From the NCBI GenBank assembly GCA_030658975.1, contig JAUSBL010000021.1:1-58304 (forward strand): a stretch of DNA of 58,304 nt. Direction: 5' to 3'. Shown in pieces: positions 30,072 to 40,488 of the stretch. The stretch's first letter is position 1; each line of letters opens with the position of its first letter. The position numbers and the translations under genes were made by a program. This DNA comes from Candidatus Latescibacterota bacterium (GTDB lineage Bacteria > Krumholzibacteriota > Krumholzibacteriia > LZORAL124-64-63). The notes below the pieces were generated by a model. That model ran no database searches. It saw only the letters and a list, made by a program, of their open reading frames with translations, and was not told where the DNA came from.

Positions 30072-30131
30072 CTGCATTCCCGGCTCCGGCGCCGGTCTTC
30101 CCGCCGGCCCGATCCGCCGCGAAAGGAACCC

Positions 30132-31154
30132 GTGGAGCGCAGCCTCGTCATCCGCTTCGGCGCCCTGGGCGACCTTTGCCTGTGCGGCTGGTTCCTCGCC
30201 GGTGTCGCCGACGCCGGCGGCCCGCGCGCGACGCTGGTGACCAAAGCACGCTTCGCGCCCCTGGCCGCGCGCTTCGCCGGCGTCGACGAAGTGGTCGCGC
30301 TCGAGGGCGGCGGCTGGGGCGACCTGGCCCGCCTCGCGCTCCGCCTGCGCGGCCGCCGCGCGGACGTCTGCCTGGATGCCCACGCCGTTCTGCGCAGCCG
30401 CGCACTCACGATGCTGCTGGGACGCGCGCCCGACGCCAGGCTGCGCAAGGACACCCTGCAACGGCTGGCGCTGATCGGTTCGCGCCGCACGTCGTGGCCG
30501 GAGCCGGCCGAAGCCGCGCCCCGATCGTTGCTGGACCGTTTCTGCGCGCTGTCGCCGGCCCTCGGGCTGCCGGCGGACGTCGTGCGCGCCGCCGCGCGCC
30601 CCCCGCTGCAGGGCGTGTTCACGCCCGGCGCGACGCCGCGCCTGGCCCTGGCTCCCGGCGCGCGATGGGCCACGAAGCGCTGGCCCGAAGACCACGCCGC
30701 CGCGCTGGTGGACCGGTTGGCCGTCGAGACGCCGCACTCCCTGTCGGTCCTGCTGGGGCCCGACGAGGCGGTGTGGTTCGATGGCGGACCGCTGGCGGCG
30801 GCCGTCGCGCGCCACCCCGACGCGCGCGTGCTGCGGGACCGGCCCCTGCCCGAGATCGCCGCGGAACTGGCCGGCTGCCGCCTCGCCGTCGTGAACGACA
30901 GCGGCCTGCTGCACCTGTCCGAAGCCGTGGGCACGCCCGTGGTCGCCCTGTTCGGCCCGACGGTGCGCGCCTTCGGTTACGCGCCGCTGCTGCGCTCGAG
31001 CATCCTGCTGGAGCGGGACCTCGACTGCCGCCCCTGTTCGCGCACCGGGTCGCGCCCCTGCCACCGCGGGGATCTGGCCTGTCTGCAGGAGATCTCCCCC
31101 GCGACGGTCTTCACCGCGGTGCGCGCGCTGCTCGGGCGCGGAGCCGCATCGTGA
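30132..31154 (+). CDS. Glycosyltransferase family 9 (heptosyltransferase-like)
   Basis: The 340-residue GT9 protein is of the ADP-heptose:LPS heptosyltransferase type. The N-terminal VIRFGALGDLCLCGWFL is the GT9 nucleotide-sugar fold. The C-terminal half has LALAPGARWATKRWPEDHAA, VNDSGLLHLSEAVGTPVVAL and FGPT. Several Cys lie near the end (CRPCSRTGSRPC, GDLACLQEI), as in other GT9 proteins. It probably adds a core sugar to lipid A-Kdo. The GTG start has AAAGGA upstream. Its stop overlaps waaA (GTGA), which strengthens an LPS-core role. Confidence 0.88.
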   Translation: MERSLVIRFGALGDLCLCGWFLAGVADAGGPRATLVTKARFAPLAARFAGVDEVVALEGGGWGDLARLALRLRGRRADVCLDAHAVLRSRALTMLLGRAPDARLRKDTLQRLALIGSRRTSWPEPAEAAPRSLLDRFCALSPALGLPADVVRAAARPPLQGVFTPGATPRLALAPGARWATKRWPEDHAAALVDRLAVETPHSLSVLLGPDEAVWFDGGPLAAAVARHPDARVLRDRPLPEIAAELAGCRLAVVNDSGLLHLSEAVGTPVVALFGPTVRAFGYAPLLRSSILLERDLDCRPCSRTGSRPCHRGDLACLQEISPATVFTAVRALLGRGAAS

Positions 31155-32452
31155 GCCGCGCAGCGGCGGCCTGGTCCGCCTACCGTGCGGCGGTGACACT
31201 CGCACTGCCGCTGCTGCCCGCGGCCGCGGCGTTGTCTCCGAAGCTGGGCCGCGGCCTGGCCGGACGCCGGGGTCTGCTGCCTCGCCTGCGGGAGGCGGCG
31301 CCCCTGGTCAGCGGCGGCGTCTGGCTGCACGCCACCTCGGTGGGCGAGTATGAACAGGCCCGCCCCATCCTGCGCCGGCTGCGCGAGCTGGGCGTGGGTC
31401 CCCTGGTCGTGACCCACTTCTCGCCTTCGGGCCGCGAGTACGCCACGTCGCACCCCGAGGCCGACGTCCACGACTACCTGCCCCTGGATCGGCCGTCGGA
31501 CATGCGGGAACTTGTGGCCGCCTGGCGGCCGCGGGCGCTGGTGTTCGTCAAGTACGACTGCTGGCCGAACCTCGTCGTCGCGGCCGGCAACGCCGGCGTG
31601 CCGGTCCTGCTTTTATCGGGCGCGCTGCCGCCCGGCTCGCTGCGGCGCCACCCGCTGCTGCGACCGTTCTACCGCGACCTCTTCGACCGCTTCGCGCGCC
31701 TCGGCGTCGGTTCGGAGGCGGACCGGGACCGCTTCGTCACGGAACTGGGCGTGAGCGCGCCGGTGGTCGTCTGCGGCGACACGCGCGCCGAGCAGGTGCT
31801 GCTGCGCTACGACGCGGCGGCGGCCGATCCCCTGCCGGCCAGGCTGGCGTCCTGGGGAGACGAGCGTCTGGTCCTGGGCAGCACCTGGCCGCCGGACGAG
31901 GCGTTGTGGTGGCCCGCGCTGCCGGAACTGCTGCGCGAGCGGCCGGGCCTGCGCGTCGTGCTGGTTCCCCACGAGCCCACGCCCGCCCGCGTCGCGGGCC
32001 TGCTGGCGGCGGCGGCGCGGCGCGGCGTGCCGGCGGCCGCGTTGTCCGGCTGGGACGACGCACCGGTGACGCCGGCCGGGATCCGTCTGCTGGTGGTCGA
32101 TCGCGTGGGCGTGCTGGCGGGGATCTACCGCGCCGCCACGGCGGCCTACGTCGGCGGCAGCTTCACCACCGGCGTGCACAGCACGCTCGAACCGGCGGCC
32201 GCAGCCGTGCCGGTGGGCTTCGGGCCGCGAATCGCCAACGCGGAAGAGGCCGTGGCCCTGACGCAGCTGGGCGCCGGCACGATCCTGCGCGACCCCGCCG
32301 GCGCCGCGGCCTGGCTGCGCCGGCAGCTCGACGACCCCGGCGCCCGCCGTCGCGCCGGCGAGGCCGCGCGCGGCGTGGTGGAGGCGCAGCGGGGCGCCGC
32401 GGCGCGCAGCGTCGACCTGCTGCTCGCGGCGATGGCGGAGCATCACTCGTAG
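31151..32452 (+). CDS. waaA: 3-deoxy-D-manno-octulosonic acid (Kdo) transferase
   Basis: The 433-residue GT30 enzyme transfers Kdo to lipid A precursor on the inner face of the inner membrane. Family motifs are WLHATSVGEYEQARPIL near the N-terminus, VFVKYDCWPNL, LLSGALPPGSLRRHP, CGDTRAEQV, LVPHEPTPARV and YVGGSFTTGVHSTLEPAA. The GTG at 31151 overlaps the GT9 stop and has GGAG 8 nt upstream. Its presence is good evidence for an LPS-bearing outer membrane. Its end overlaps convergent queC by 10 nt. Confidence 0.93.
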   Translation: MSRAAAAWSAYRAAVTLALPLLPAAAALSPKLGRGLAGRRGLLPRLREAAPLVSGGVWLHATSVGEYEQARPILRRLRELGVGPLVVTHFSPSGREYATSHPEADVHDYLPLDRPSDMRELVAAWRPRALVFVKYDCWPNLVVAAGNAGVPVLLLSGALPPGSLRRHPLLRPFYRDLFDRFARLGVGSEADRDRFVTELGVSAPVVVCGDTRAEQVLLRYDAAAADPLPARLASWGDERLVLGSTWPPDEALWWPALPELLRERPGLRVVLVPHEPTPARVAGLLAAAARRGVPAAALSGWDDAPVTPAGIRLLVVDRVGVLAGIYRAATAAYVGGSFTTGVHSTLEPAAAAVPVGFGPRIANAEEAVALTQLGAGTILRDPAGAAAWLRRQLDDPGARRRAGEAARGVVEAQRGAAARSVDLLLAAMAEHHS

Positions 32453-33147
32453 GGGATCGGATCGGTCGCGCCCGCACGGGCGAATCCCCGCAGCCGCAGC
32501 TGGCAGCTCTCGCAACGCCCGCAGGCCCGCTCCTGGGACACGTAGCACGACCAGGTCAGGTGCAGCGGCGCGCCGAGTTCCAGGCCGCGCCGGACGATCG
32601 CCGCCTTGTCGAGGTGGATCAGGGGCGTGAGGATCTCCAGGCGGGTCTGCGGGCGCGTCCCGGCGTCGATGGCCGCCGCGAAGGCGCGGTAGAAGGCCTC
32701 GGTGCAGTCGGGGTAGCCGCTGCCGTCCTCCTGCACGGCGCCGATGACCAGCGCCCGCGCCCCGATCACCTCCGCCCACGACGCGGCGACGGCCAGCAGG
32801 TTGCCGTTGCGGAACGGCACGTAGGTCGAAGGCACGCCGCCGCCGGACACCGGGAGCCCCGACTCGACCGGCAGCGCGGCGTCGATCAGGCTCGTCCCCC
32901 CGATCGCGCGCAGATGGGACACGTCGACGACCAGCCGGCGCGCCAGCCCGTAGTGGTCGGCGATCGCGTCGAAGGCGGCGCGCTCGCGGGCCTGCGTGCG
33001 CTGGCCGTAGTCGAGGTGGAGCACGGCCGCGTCGTAATGCGGCAGGATGCCCGCGAGGCAGACGCAGCTGTCGAGGCCGCCGCTGAGCAGGACCACCGCC
33101 GTTTCCCGCCGTCCCGGCCCGGCGGCCTCCCCTTCCCTGCGCTTCAT
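32443..33147 (-). CDS. queC: 7-cyano-7-deazaguanine (preQ0) synthase
   Basis: The 234-residue ATP-dependent ligase converts 7-carboxy-7-deazaguanine to preQ0. It has the PP-loop VVLLSGGLDSCVCL, LHLDYGQRTQARER and VPFRNGNLLAVAASWAE. The C-terminal zinc site is CYVSQERACGRCESCQLRL. Its ATG overlaps the queE stop by 4 nt (ATGA), so the two steps are co-translated. Confidence 0.97.
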   Translation of the reverse strand: MKRREGEAAGPGRRETAVVLLSGGLDSCVCLAGILPHYDAAVLHLDYGQRTQARERAAFDAIADHYGLARRLVVDVSHLRAIGGTSLIDAALPVESGLPVSGGGVPSTYVPFRNGNLLAVAASWAEVIGARALVIGAVQEDGSGYPDCTEAFYRAFAAAIDAGTRPQTRLEILTPLIHLDKAAIVRRGLELGAPLHLTWSCYVSQERACGRCESCQLRLRGFARAGATDPIPYE

Positions 33148-33818
33148 GTGCCGCGCTCCCGGTCCGGCCACAGCGTCTTGTGGAGCTGCAACTGGAAGCG
33201 CACGTCGAGGCCGTCCTCGATGAGCCAGTCGGCGAGCGTCGCCGGCGCGAGCAGGCCCTCGGCGGCGGAGAAGACGACCGGCGTCGCAGCCGGCCAACGA
33301 CCGCCGTCGCGGACGAGGCCGCGCGACCACTCGTAATCCGCACGGTCGCAGCAGACGAACTTCAGCTCGTCGCCGGATCCGAGGCAGCCGAACTGATCCC
33401 AGGCCACGTCGCGCTCCTGCAGACCGCTGCCGGGGGTCTTGACGTCCACGACGCGGCGCACGCCGTCCGGCACCGCCGACAGCGGCAGGGCGCCGTGGGT
33501 GCCGCTGGTTTCCAGGACCGTGCGGCGGCCGTCCGCGACCAGGGCGGCCAGCAGGGCCGGGCACCCGGGCTGCAGCAGGGGTTCCCCGCCCGTCACCAGC
33601 ACGGTGCGGCAGCCCAGCGCGCCGACCTCCGCCAGGATCTCCGGCACGGTCCGGCCCTCGCCGCCCGCGAACGAGTGGGCGCTGTCGCAGTAGACGCAGC
33701 GACGGTGGCACCCCGTCAGCCGCACGATCGCGCAGGGACGGCCGGTCTCGGTCGACTCGCCCAGGATGGTGCGGTAGATTTCGCGCACGATCAGGACGTC
33801 CGGGTTCCTCGCGCTCAT
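33144..33818 (-). CDS. queE: 7-carboxy-7-deazaguanine synthase
   Basis: The 224-residue radical SAM enzyme converts 6-carboxytetrahydropterin to CDG in queuosine synthesis. It has the substrate region IYRTILGESTETGRPCAIVR, the cluster motif CHRRCVYCD, and VLVTGGEPLLQPG and VDVKTPGSG. QLQLHKTLWP matches the C-terminal family motif. It precedes queC with a 4-nt overlap. queD and queF are not in the window. I could not assign a promoter in the 99-nt divergent region. Confidence 0.96.
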   Translation of the reverse strand: MSARNPDVLIVREIYRTILGESTETGRPCAIVRLTGCHRRCVYCDSAHSFAGGEGRTVPEILAEVGALGCRTVLVTGGEPLLQPGCPALLAALVADGRRTVLETSGTHGALPLSAVPDGVRRVVDVKTPGSGLQERDVAWDQFGCLGSGDELKFVCCDRADYEWSRGLVRDGGRWPAATPVVFSAAEGLLAPATLADWLIEDGLDVRFQLQLHKTLWPDRERGT

Positions 33819-33857
33819 GGCCGTTCTCGTTCCTGGTCGTTCCCGCGCACGGCCGGC

Positions 33858-33885
33858 TTGGCAACGCGGGGAAACATGCTACAAT
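33858..33885 (+). promoter_or_regulatory. Promoter for the lipoprotein-M1 aminopeptidase operon
   Basis: TTGGCA (33858-33863), a 16-nt spacer and TACAAT (33880-33885) are followed by a predicted start near 33892, about 26 nt before the ATG at 33918. TACAAT matches the -10 consensus at 5 of 6 positions. Confidence 0.65.
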
Positions 33886-33917
33886 ACTGCCTCGTCCGCA
33901 CACCCCGAGGAGCACGA

Positions 33918-35078
33918 ATGCGAAACATAACCCAGGCGGGACGCAGCCACAACCGCCGGCGCATCCCGCTCGCGGGCCTGCTGATCCTGGCTGCGCTCGT
34001 CCCCGCTGCGGGCTGCGGCGGCGACCAGCGCCGCGCGGCGGTCCCGCCGTCGACGGTCACGCAGGTCAAACTCGACGTCGCCGCCCTGGACGCCTGGCTC
34101 GCGATCGCCGGCCGCCTGGAACGCGGCGATACGGTCGACCTGAAATCGTACCAGGAGATGTTCGCACTGCCGGCCTATGCCCTGACGAGCAAGGACCCGC
34201 GGGTCTTCTCGCCCGGCATCCTCAAAAAGTGCACGGAATACGCCTTCCGGAAGGCCGGCGAGGATTCCGCCGACTTCACCGTCCCGCGACGGACCGACAT
34301 CGTCGCCAACTGCGACTACCTGCGCCGGCGCGCCGACGAGGCGAGGAATTTCGCCACCGTCCTGGCCGACGATACGTACCGCAGCCGGGTCTGGGAACTC
34401 GCCCGCCTCTGGATCGGCGAGTCGCGCCTGCCGGGATCGCTCACGGTCCACGCGATGGTCGGGCCGACCAGCATCGGCTTCCAGGCGCCCGACCACGTGA
34501 TCCTCGACGCCGGCCTGGCCCTGGCCGCCGACCGGGAGCAGGCGGCCCGCATGACGGCCTCGCGCCTGTACGCCGAACTGGCGGCGCCGCCCGGACCACA
34601 GCCGCCCGCCGCGGCCTCGGGCCGTGAAGCCCTGCGGCAGACCATGAAGTTCATCCACCACGGCGCGATCATCGCCTGGATCGCCGGCGGCGCCGATCTG
34701 CAGTTCGACAGCCGCCACGAACACCTCGGCGCTCCGCGCACCGACACCCGCACCACGCAGGAGCGGGCCGCCGGGCTGCTGGACTACTCGTTCCGCATGC
34801 TCGAGGGGATGCTGGATCCCGGTCACGAGGAACAGCTGCAGGCCAACGGGCAGGTCGTCGACGACCTGCTGCGCCCGCGCTGGGGCTACGAGACCCTGGG
34901 CTACGCGATGGCCGAGGTGATCGCGGCCCAGGGCGGCGAGGAAGCGCTGCTGGGGATGTCGGGCGACACGGCGGCCTTCCTGACCGCTTACCAGTCCGCG
35001 TGCGCCGCGGGCACGGTGATGCCCCCGTTCCCCCCGCAGCTGCTGGAACAGCTGCTCGAACTGGTCCGCGAACCCTGA
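33918..35078 (+). CDS. Putative lipoprotein of unknown function
   Basis: The 386-residue protein starts behind GAGGAG. An Arg-rich n-region and a hydrophobic stretch (IPLAGLLILAALVPAAG) end at a Cys with a sub-optimal lipobox (PAAGC). The mature part is mostly helical with no motif I can name with confidence. The order of helices vaguely recalls secreted DUF5700-type putative zinc proteases. At the place where those have HExxH, this protein reads ASRLYAELAA, so any such activity would be lost. The M1 aminopeptidase gene follows 43 nt downstream, probably in the same transcript. Confidence 0.7.
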   Translation: MRNITQAGRSHNRRRIPLAGLLILAALVPAAGCGGDQRRAAVPPSTVTQVKLDVAALDAWLAIAGRLERGDTVDLKSYQEMFALPAYALTSKDPRVFSPGILKKCTEYAFRKAGEDSADFTVPRRTDIVANCDYLRRRADEARNFATVLADDTYRSRVWELARLWIGESRLPGSLTVHAMVGPTSIGFQAPDHVILDAGLALAADREQAARMTASRLYAELAAPPGPQPPAAASGREALRQTMKFIHHGAIIAWIAGGADLQFDSRHEHLGAPRTDTRTTQERAAGLLDYSFRMLEGMLDPGHEEQLQANGQVVDDLLRPRWGYETLGYAMAEVIAAQGGEEALLGMSGDTAAFLTAYQSACAAGTVMPPFPPQLLEQLLELVREP

Positions 35079-35121
35079 GCCGGAGCGCCGTCGCGGGCGC
35101 CCCTTCGTCACGGAGGTCGAC

Positions 35122-36891
35122 ATGAGCCGCTTCGATCCTCATTCCTGGTGCGACGACCAGCAGGCCGTCACCCGCCACCTGGACCTGGTCTGGAGGGTGG
35201 ATTTCGCGGCCCGCGTGCTGGAGGGCGAGGCGCGCCTGACGTTCGCGGCTCCCGCGGCCGGACCGCTGGATCTGGACGCCCGCGGCCTGGACATCGCCGG
35301 GATCCGCACCGGCAGCGGCGAGCCCGTCGCCTGGTCCGTCGCCGAGAGCGATCCCGTGCTCGGCGACCGCCTGCGGCTGGAACTGCCGGCCGGAACGGAA
35401 TCCGTGACGATCCGCTACCGCACCGGTCCCGGCGCCCCAGCCCTGGGCTGGCTCAATCCGGTCCAAACCACCGGTGGCCGCCATCCCTTCCTGTTCACCC
35501 AGTGCCAGCCGATCCACGCCCGCTCGCTCGTACCCTGCCAGGACACGCCGCGGCACCGGGTCACCTACACGGCGGACGTGGACGTGCCCGCGCCCCTGCG
35601 CGCGGTGATGTCCGCGGCGCCCGGCGGCGACGAGCCTGCCGGCCCGGGCCGCACCCGCTGGCGCTTCACGATGCCCCAGCCCATCCCCACCTACCTGCTG
35701 GCCCTGGCCGTCGGCGACCTCGACCGCCGCGACCTCGGCCCGCGCTCGCGCATCTACGCCGAGCCGGACATGATCGGGGTCGCGGCCTGGGAGTTCGCCG
35801 AAGTCGAGTCGATGATCCTCGCCGCCGAGCGCCTTTTCGGCCCCTACGAGTGGGACCGTTTCGACCTGCTGCTGATGCCGCCCGCCTTCCCTTACGGCGG
35901 CATGGAGAATCCGCGCCTGACCTTCCTGACCCCGACGCTGCTGGCCGGCGACCGCAGCCTGGTCAACGTCGTGGTGCACGAGCTGGCCCACAGCTGGACG
36001 GGCAACCTGGTCACCAACGCGACGATGAACGACTTCTGGCTGAACGAGGGGTTCACCGTCTACGCCGAGCGGCGCATCCTCGAGGAGCTGCACGGCCGGG
36101 AGTTCGCCGATCTGCAGGGGGTGCTGCGCCGCAACGCGCTGCAGGTCCATCTCGACCAGTTCGGCCCGGGCTCCCCGCTCACGAAGCTGCGCACCGACCT
36201 CGCGGGCCTCGACCCGGACGAGGTCTACTCGCTGGTGCCCTACGAGAAGGGCGCCCAGTTCGTCATCCTGCTGGAGCGGGCCGTCGGCCGCGCCCGCTTC
36301 GACGCCTTCCTGCGGGAGTACATCGACAGCTTCCACTTCCGCAGCATCACCACCGACGAGTTCATCGCCTTCCTCGCAGAGAAGTTGCCCGGCGCACTGG
36401 ACGCCGTGGACGGCCGCCGCTGGATCGACGGCCCCGGCATGCCCGCCAACGAGCACCGCACCGCGGCGCCCGCCCTGGACCGGTTGCGCGCCCTGGCCGC
36501 GGGCTGGAGCGCGGGCGAGCGGCCCGGAGCGGAGTCCGCGGCCTGGACCCCGACCGAACTGCAGCTCTTCCTGCAGGACCTGCCGCGTCCCCTGCCCCAC
36601 GACGACTGCCGCTGGCTGGACGCCACCTTCGCCCTGACCGGCCGCGGCAACCACGAAGTGCTCGTGGAGTGGCTGACCATCGCCGCGCGCAGCGGGTACG
36701 AGCCGGTGCGCCCGCGCCTGCGCGAGGTGCTGACCCGCGTCGGCCGCATGAAGTACCTCAAGCCGCTCTACGGCGCGCTCATGGCGGCCGGCGGCGACGG
36801 CCCCGCCTTCGCCCGCGAGGTCTTCGCCGCGGCGGCGCCCGGCTATCACCCGCTGAGCCGCGGCTCGCTCAAGAACATCGTCGGCGCCTGA
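35122..36891 (+). CDS. M1 family aminopeptidase (leukotriene A4 hydrolase-like)
   Basis: The 589-residue zinc metallopeptidase has the exopeptidase motif GGMEN (259-263), the zinc site HELAHSWTGN (286-295) and the third ligand Glu309 in LNEGFTVYAE. The C-terminal helical LTA4H-like domain (about 470-589) is present. There is no signal peptide, so it is probably cytoplasmic and trims N-terminal residues from peptides. GGAGG precedes the ATG. It follows the unrecognised lipoprotein in the same direction. Confidence 0.93.
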   Translation: MSRFDPHSWCDDQQAVTRHLDLVWRVDFAARVLEGEARLTFAAPAAGPLDLDARGLDIAGIRTGSGEPVAWSVAESDPVLGDRLRLELPAGTESVTIRYRTGPGAPALGWLNPVQTTGGRHPFLFTQCQPIHARSLVPCQDTPRHRVTYTADVDVPAPLRAVMSAAPGGDEPAGPGRTRWRFTMPQPIPTYLLALAVGDLDRRDLGPRSRIYAEPDMIGVAAWEFAEVESMILAAERLFGPYEWDRFDLLLMPPAFPYGGMENPRLTFLTPTLLAGDRSLVNVVVHELAHSWTGNLVTNATMNDFWLNEGFTVYAERRILEELHGREFADLQGVLRRNALQVHLDQFGPGSPLTKLRTDLAGLDPDEVYSLVPYEKGAQFVILLERAVGRARFDAFLREYIDSFHFRSITTDEFIAFLAEKLPGALDAVDGRRWIDGPGMPANEHRTAAPALDRLRALAAGWSAGERPGAESAAWTPTELQLFLQDLPRPLPHDDCRWLDATFALTGRGNHEVLVEWLTIAARSGYEPVRPRLREVLTRVGRMKYLKPLYGALMAAGGDGPAFAREVFAAAAPGYHPLSRGSLKNIVGA

Positions 36892-36919
36892 GCCGGCGCC
36901 GGCACCGCCGAACAGACAA

Positions 36920-36945
36920 GCGGCCGGCCCCGAAGGGCCGGCCGC
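36920..36945. terminator. Bidirectional hairpin terminator with a C(UUCG)G loop on the minus strand
   Basis: A perfect 11-bp stem GCGGCCGGCCC/GGGCCGGCCGC closes a CGAA loop (UUCG when read from the minus strand). It lies 28 nt past the stops of both convergent genes (M1 and cytochrome). The minus-strand tail CTTGTCTGTT is moderately U-rich, so it probably serves the cytochrome gene best. Confidence 0.7.
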
Positions 36946-36972
36946 CTGCTTGCGACTCGAGGGACTCGCGGA

Positions 36973-38424
36973 CTATTGCGTGATGTGGCTCTGGTAGTAG
37001 GCGATGGCGTTGTCCAGGAGGTCCATGGCGTACGCGGGGTTGTGCACGCCGTGGCTGCCGTCGTTGGCCACGAACACGCCGGCGTACAGCGCCTCGCGCT
37101 GCCAGGACGACATGGCCGCGTTGTCGGCGTTCAGGTTCTCCATCAGGACGTCCCAGTCGGCGTAGCCGAACAGGACGGCCAGCTGGTTCAGCTTGTTCCG
37201 GACCGCCGTCTGTCCGCCCTCCACGTCGAAGTCCGTGATCCCGGTGTGGCAGGGCACGCAGTTGCCGACGTCGGGCGTGAAGGTGTGGAACGAGTGGTCC
37301 TGCAGCTCGCCGTGCAGCAGCACCTCGCGCACCATGTGGCACTTCACGCAAGCGTCGTCGATGTTCTTGTGCAAGTGGTCGCGCTCGTAGGCGTAGCCCG
37401 GGATCTCGTAGCTGCCGGCGCCGATGAACATGTCCATCTGCGGGCTGCCGTGCGGCCCGAATCGGGATGAGCCGTTGTTGATCTGACCGGACACGTTGGT
37501 CGCGTCGCGCCGGGCGCGGTGGCACTGCGCGCAGGTCTGGGCGGCGCCGTAGCCCTCCATACGGGGTACCTCGGGGTCGCCGGGAGTCAGCCCGGGCGCG
37601 TAGACGACCTCCACCGCGCCGACCGCGCGCAGCTGCGCCTGGTTGCCGCCGCCGGCCTCGCCCACGTGGGGGTCGTGGCAGGTCACGCAGCCGATGAAGT
37701 TGTAGTCGCCGCCGAAGTCGTACGACGCGTAGACGGGATCGTGGGCGGCGATGAAGCCCTCGCTGGTGTGGCAGCCGCGGCAGGAGGCGCCGCCGAACTC
37801 GTCGGCGAACTCCTCGTGCGTCAGACCGCCGACCGTGCCGTGGCCGGAGGTCTGCCACTCCTCGAGCTGGCCCTCGTGGCAGGGCATGCAGGAGGCCGTG
37901 ATCTCACCGTCGACGATGGTCGAGAAGACCACGTTCGGGGTGTGGGCGTTGAAGTCCGGACCCATCGCGCCGTGGCAGGACTCGCACTGGACGTTCTCGA
38001 GCGCGTCGCGCCGCGAGGCGGCCACGGTCGTCTCGACGCCGTAGTAGTCGTCGTAGCCGTGGACGTCGTCGCCCGAGGGTTCGAACTCGGTGACGCCGTA
38101 GGCGATGGGCGTGTCCCAGCCGGTCGTGTGGCACTGCAGGCAGTAGGGCAGGTCCTGCGACGCGGCGTCGAGGCCTGCGTAGGCGAAGTTGTGGCCGGTC
38201 GTGCGCACGTCGGCGACCGTGCGGCCGTGGCAGTGCAGGCAGGCCTCGCCCTGGTAGCCCGCGAACGTGAACTCGCTGGTGCCGCCGGGAGGCCCGGGAG
38301 GGCCGGCGGGACCTTCGGGACCCTGGGCGCCCTGGGGGCCCTGGTCACCTTCGCAACCGGCGAGGATCAGCAACCCGCACAACAACAGGGCGGGCAGCAG
38401 CCCCTGCTTGACGATCCTGGACAT
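36973..38424 (-). CDS. Nine-heme c-type cytochrome lipoprotein with collagen-like linker
   Basis: The 483-residue exported protein has a lipobox LLILAGC (Cys24). A collagen-like Gly-X-Y stretch spans about residues 25-48 (GPQGAQGPEGPAGPPGPPGG). Nine CxxCH heme sites follow: CLHCH, CLQCH, CESCH, CMPCH, CRGCH, CVTCH, CAQCH, CVKCH and CVPCH. The spacing is irregular and there are many extra His residues for distal ligands, as in multiheme cytochromes of anaerobic respiration and extracellular electron transfer. The ATG at 38424 has CAGGAGG 6 nt upstream. It has its own promoter and terminator, so it is monocistronic. The redox partner is unknown. Confidence 0.92.
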   Translation of the reverse strand: MSRIVKQGLLPALLLCGLLILAGCEGDQGPQGAQGPEGPAGPPGPPGGTSEFTFAGYQGEACLHCHGRTVADVRTTGHNFAYAGLDAASQDLPYCLQCHTTGWDTPIAYGVTEFEPSGDDVHGYDDYYGVETTVAASRRDALENVQCESCHGAMGPDFNAHTPNVVFSTIVDGEITASCMPCHEGQLEEWQTSGHGTVGGLTHEEFADEFGGASCRGCHTSEGFIAAHDPVYASYDFGGDYNFIGCVTCHDPHVGEAGGGNQAQLRAVGAVEVVYAPGLTPGDPEVPRMEGYGAAQTCAQCHRARRDATNVSGQINNGSSRFGPHGSPQMDMFIGAGSYEIPGYAYERDHLHKNIDDACVKCHMVREVLLHGELQDHSFHTFTPDVGNCVPCHTGITDFDVEGGQTAVRNKLNQLAVLFGYADWDVLMENLNADNAAMSSWQREALYAGVFVANDGSHGVHNPAYAMDLLDNAIAYYQSHITQ

Positions 38425-38475
38425 GTTCAACCTCCTGTTGGGTGAGTTCCCCCCGATATCCTAGTAGTGCGCAGG

Positions 38476-38504
38476 ATCATAGTGAGTGTTTATTGTTGTC
38501 GCAA
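38476..38504 (-). promoter_or_regulatory. Promoter for the nine-heme cytochrome gene
   Basis: On the minus strand TTGCGA (38499-38504), exactly 17 nt and TATGAT (38476-38481) give a predicted start near 38469, a leader of about 45 nt. The surrounding 100 nt are distinctly AT-rich compared with the genome. Confidence 0.7.
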
Positions 38505-38560
38505 GGGGAATGTCACAGAATTATCATAGGCCTTTGAATCTCATTGTCATATAAGAAGAT

Positions 38561-38589
38561 GCCCCCGTCCGCACGAAGCGGACGGGGGT
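38561..38589 (-). terminator. Intrinsic terminator of the M49-like peptidase gene
   Basis: A stem CCCCCGTCCGC/GCGGACGGGGG (11 bp plus a G-U) closes a 5-nt loop. It is followed on the minus strand by ATCTTCTTATATG, a U-rich tail. It starts 18 nt past the stop codon of the gene at 38607-40298. Confidence 0.8.
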
Positions 38590-38606
38590 GTTCGCAAATC
38601 GGGGTT

Positions 38607-40298
<1,692 letters not shown>

Positions 40299-40370
40299 CG
40301 GCTTCTCCTCGTCGATAGGGATGCGGTCCGGAATGCGGCCGCCGGGCGGACCGGTCGAGCCGGAGGCGGC

Positions 40371-40399
40371 AGCATAGCACCGGCCGCGGTCGCGCTCAA
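40371..40399 (-). promoter_or_regulatory. Promoter for the M49-like peptidase gene
   Basis: On the minus strand TTGAGC (40394-40399), 17 nt and TATGCT (40371-40376) predict a start near 40364, about 66 nt before the ATG. Confidence 0.65.
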
Positions 40400-40424
40400 C
40401 CCTGCCGCACGGGTGCGGAAACGC

Positions 40425-40452
40425 GGAGGCCGGTCGTCGCCGACCGGCCTCC
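40425..40452 (-). terminator. Hairpin terminator downstream of the duplicated GIYFD-type protein
   Basis: A perfect 12-bp stem GGAGGCCGGTCG/CGACCGGCCTCC closes a 4-nt loop. The minus-strand tail is GCGTTTCC, only weakly U-rich. It lies 37 nt past the stop of the gene at 40489-41442. Confidence 0.6.
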
Positions 40453-40488
40453 TGCCGCGGCGCCGTCGCGCCGCCGTTCATGCGGGAA

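Noticed and set aside
33819..33917. Promoter for queE in the divergent region
   Set aside because: No pair of hexamers with 16-18 nt spacing stands out on the minus strand; naming one would be guesswork.
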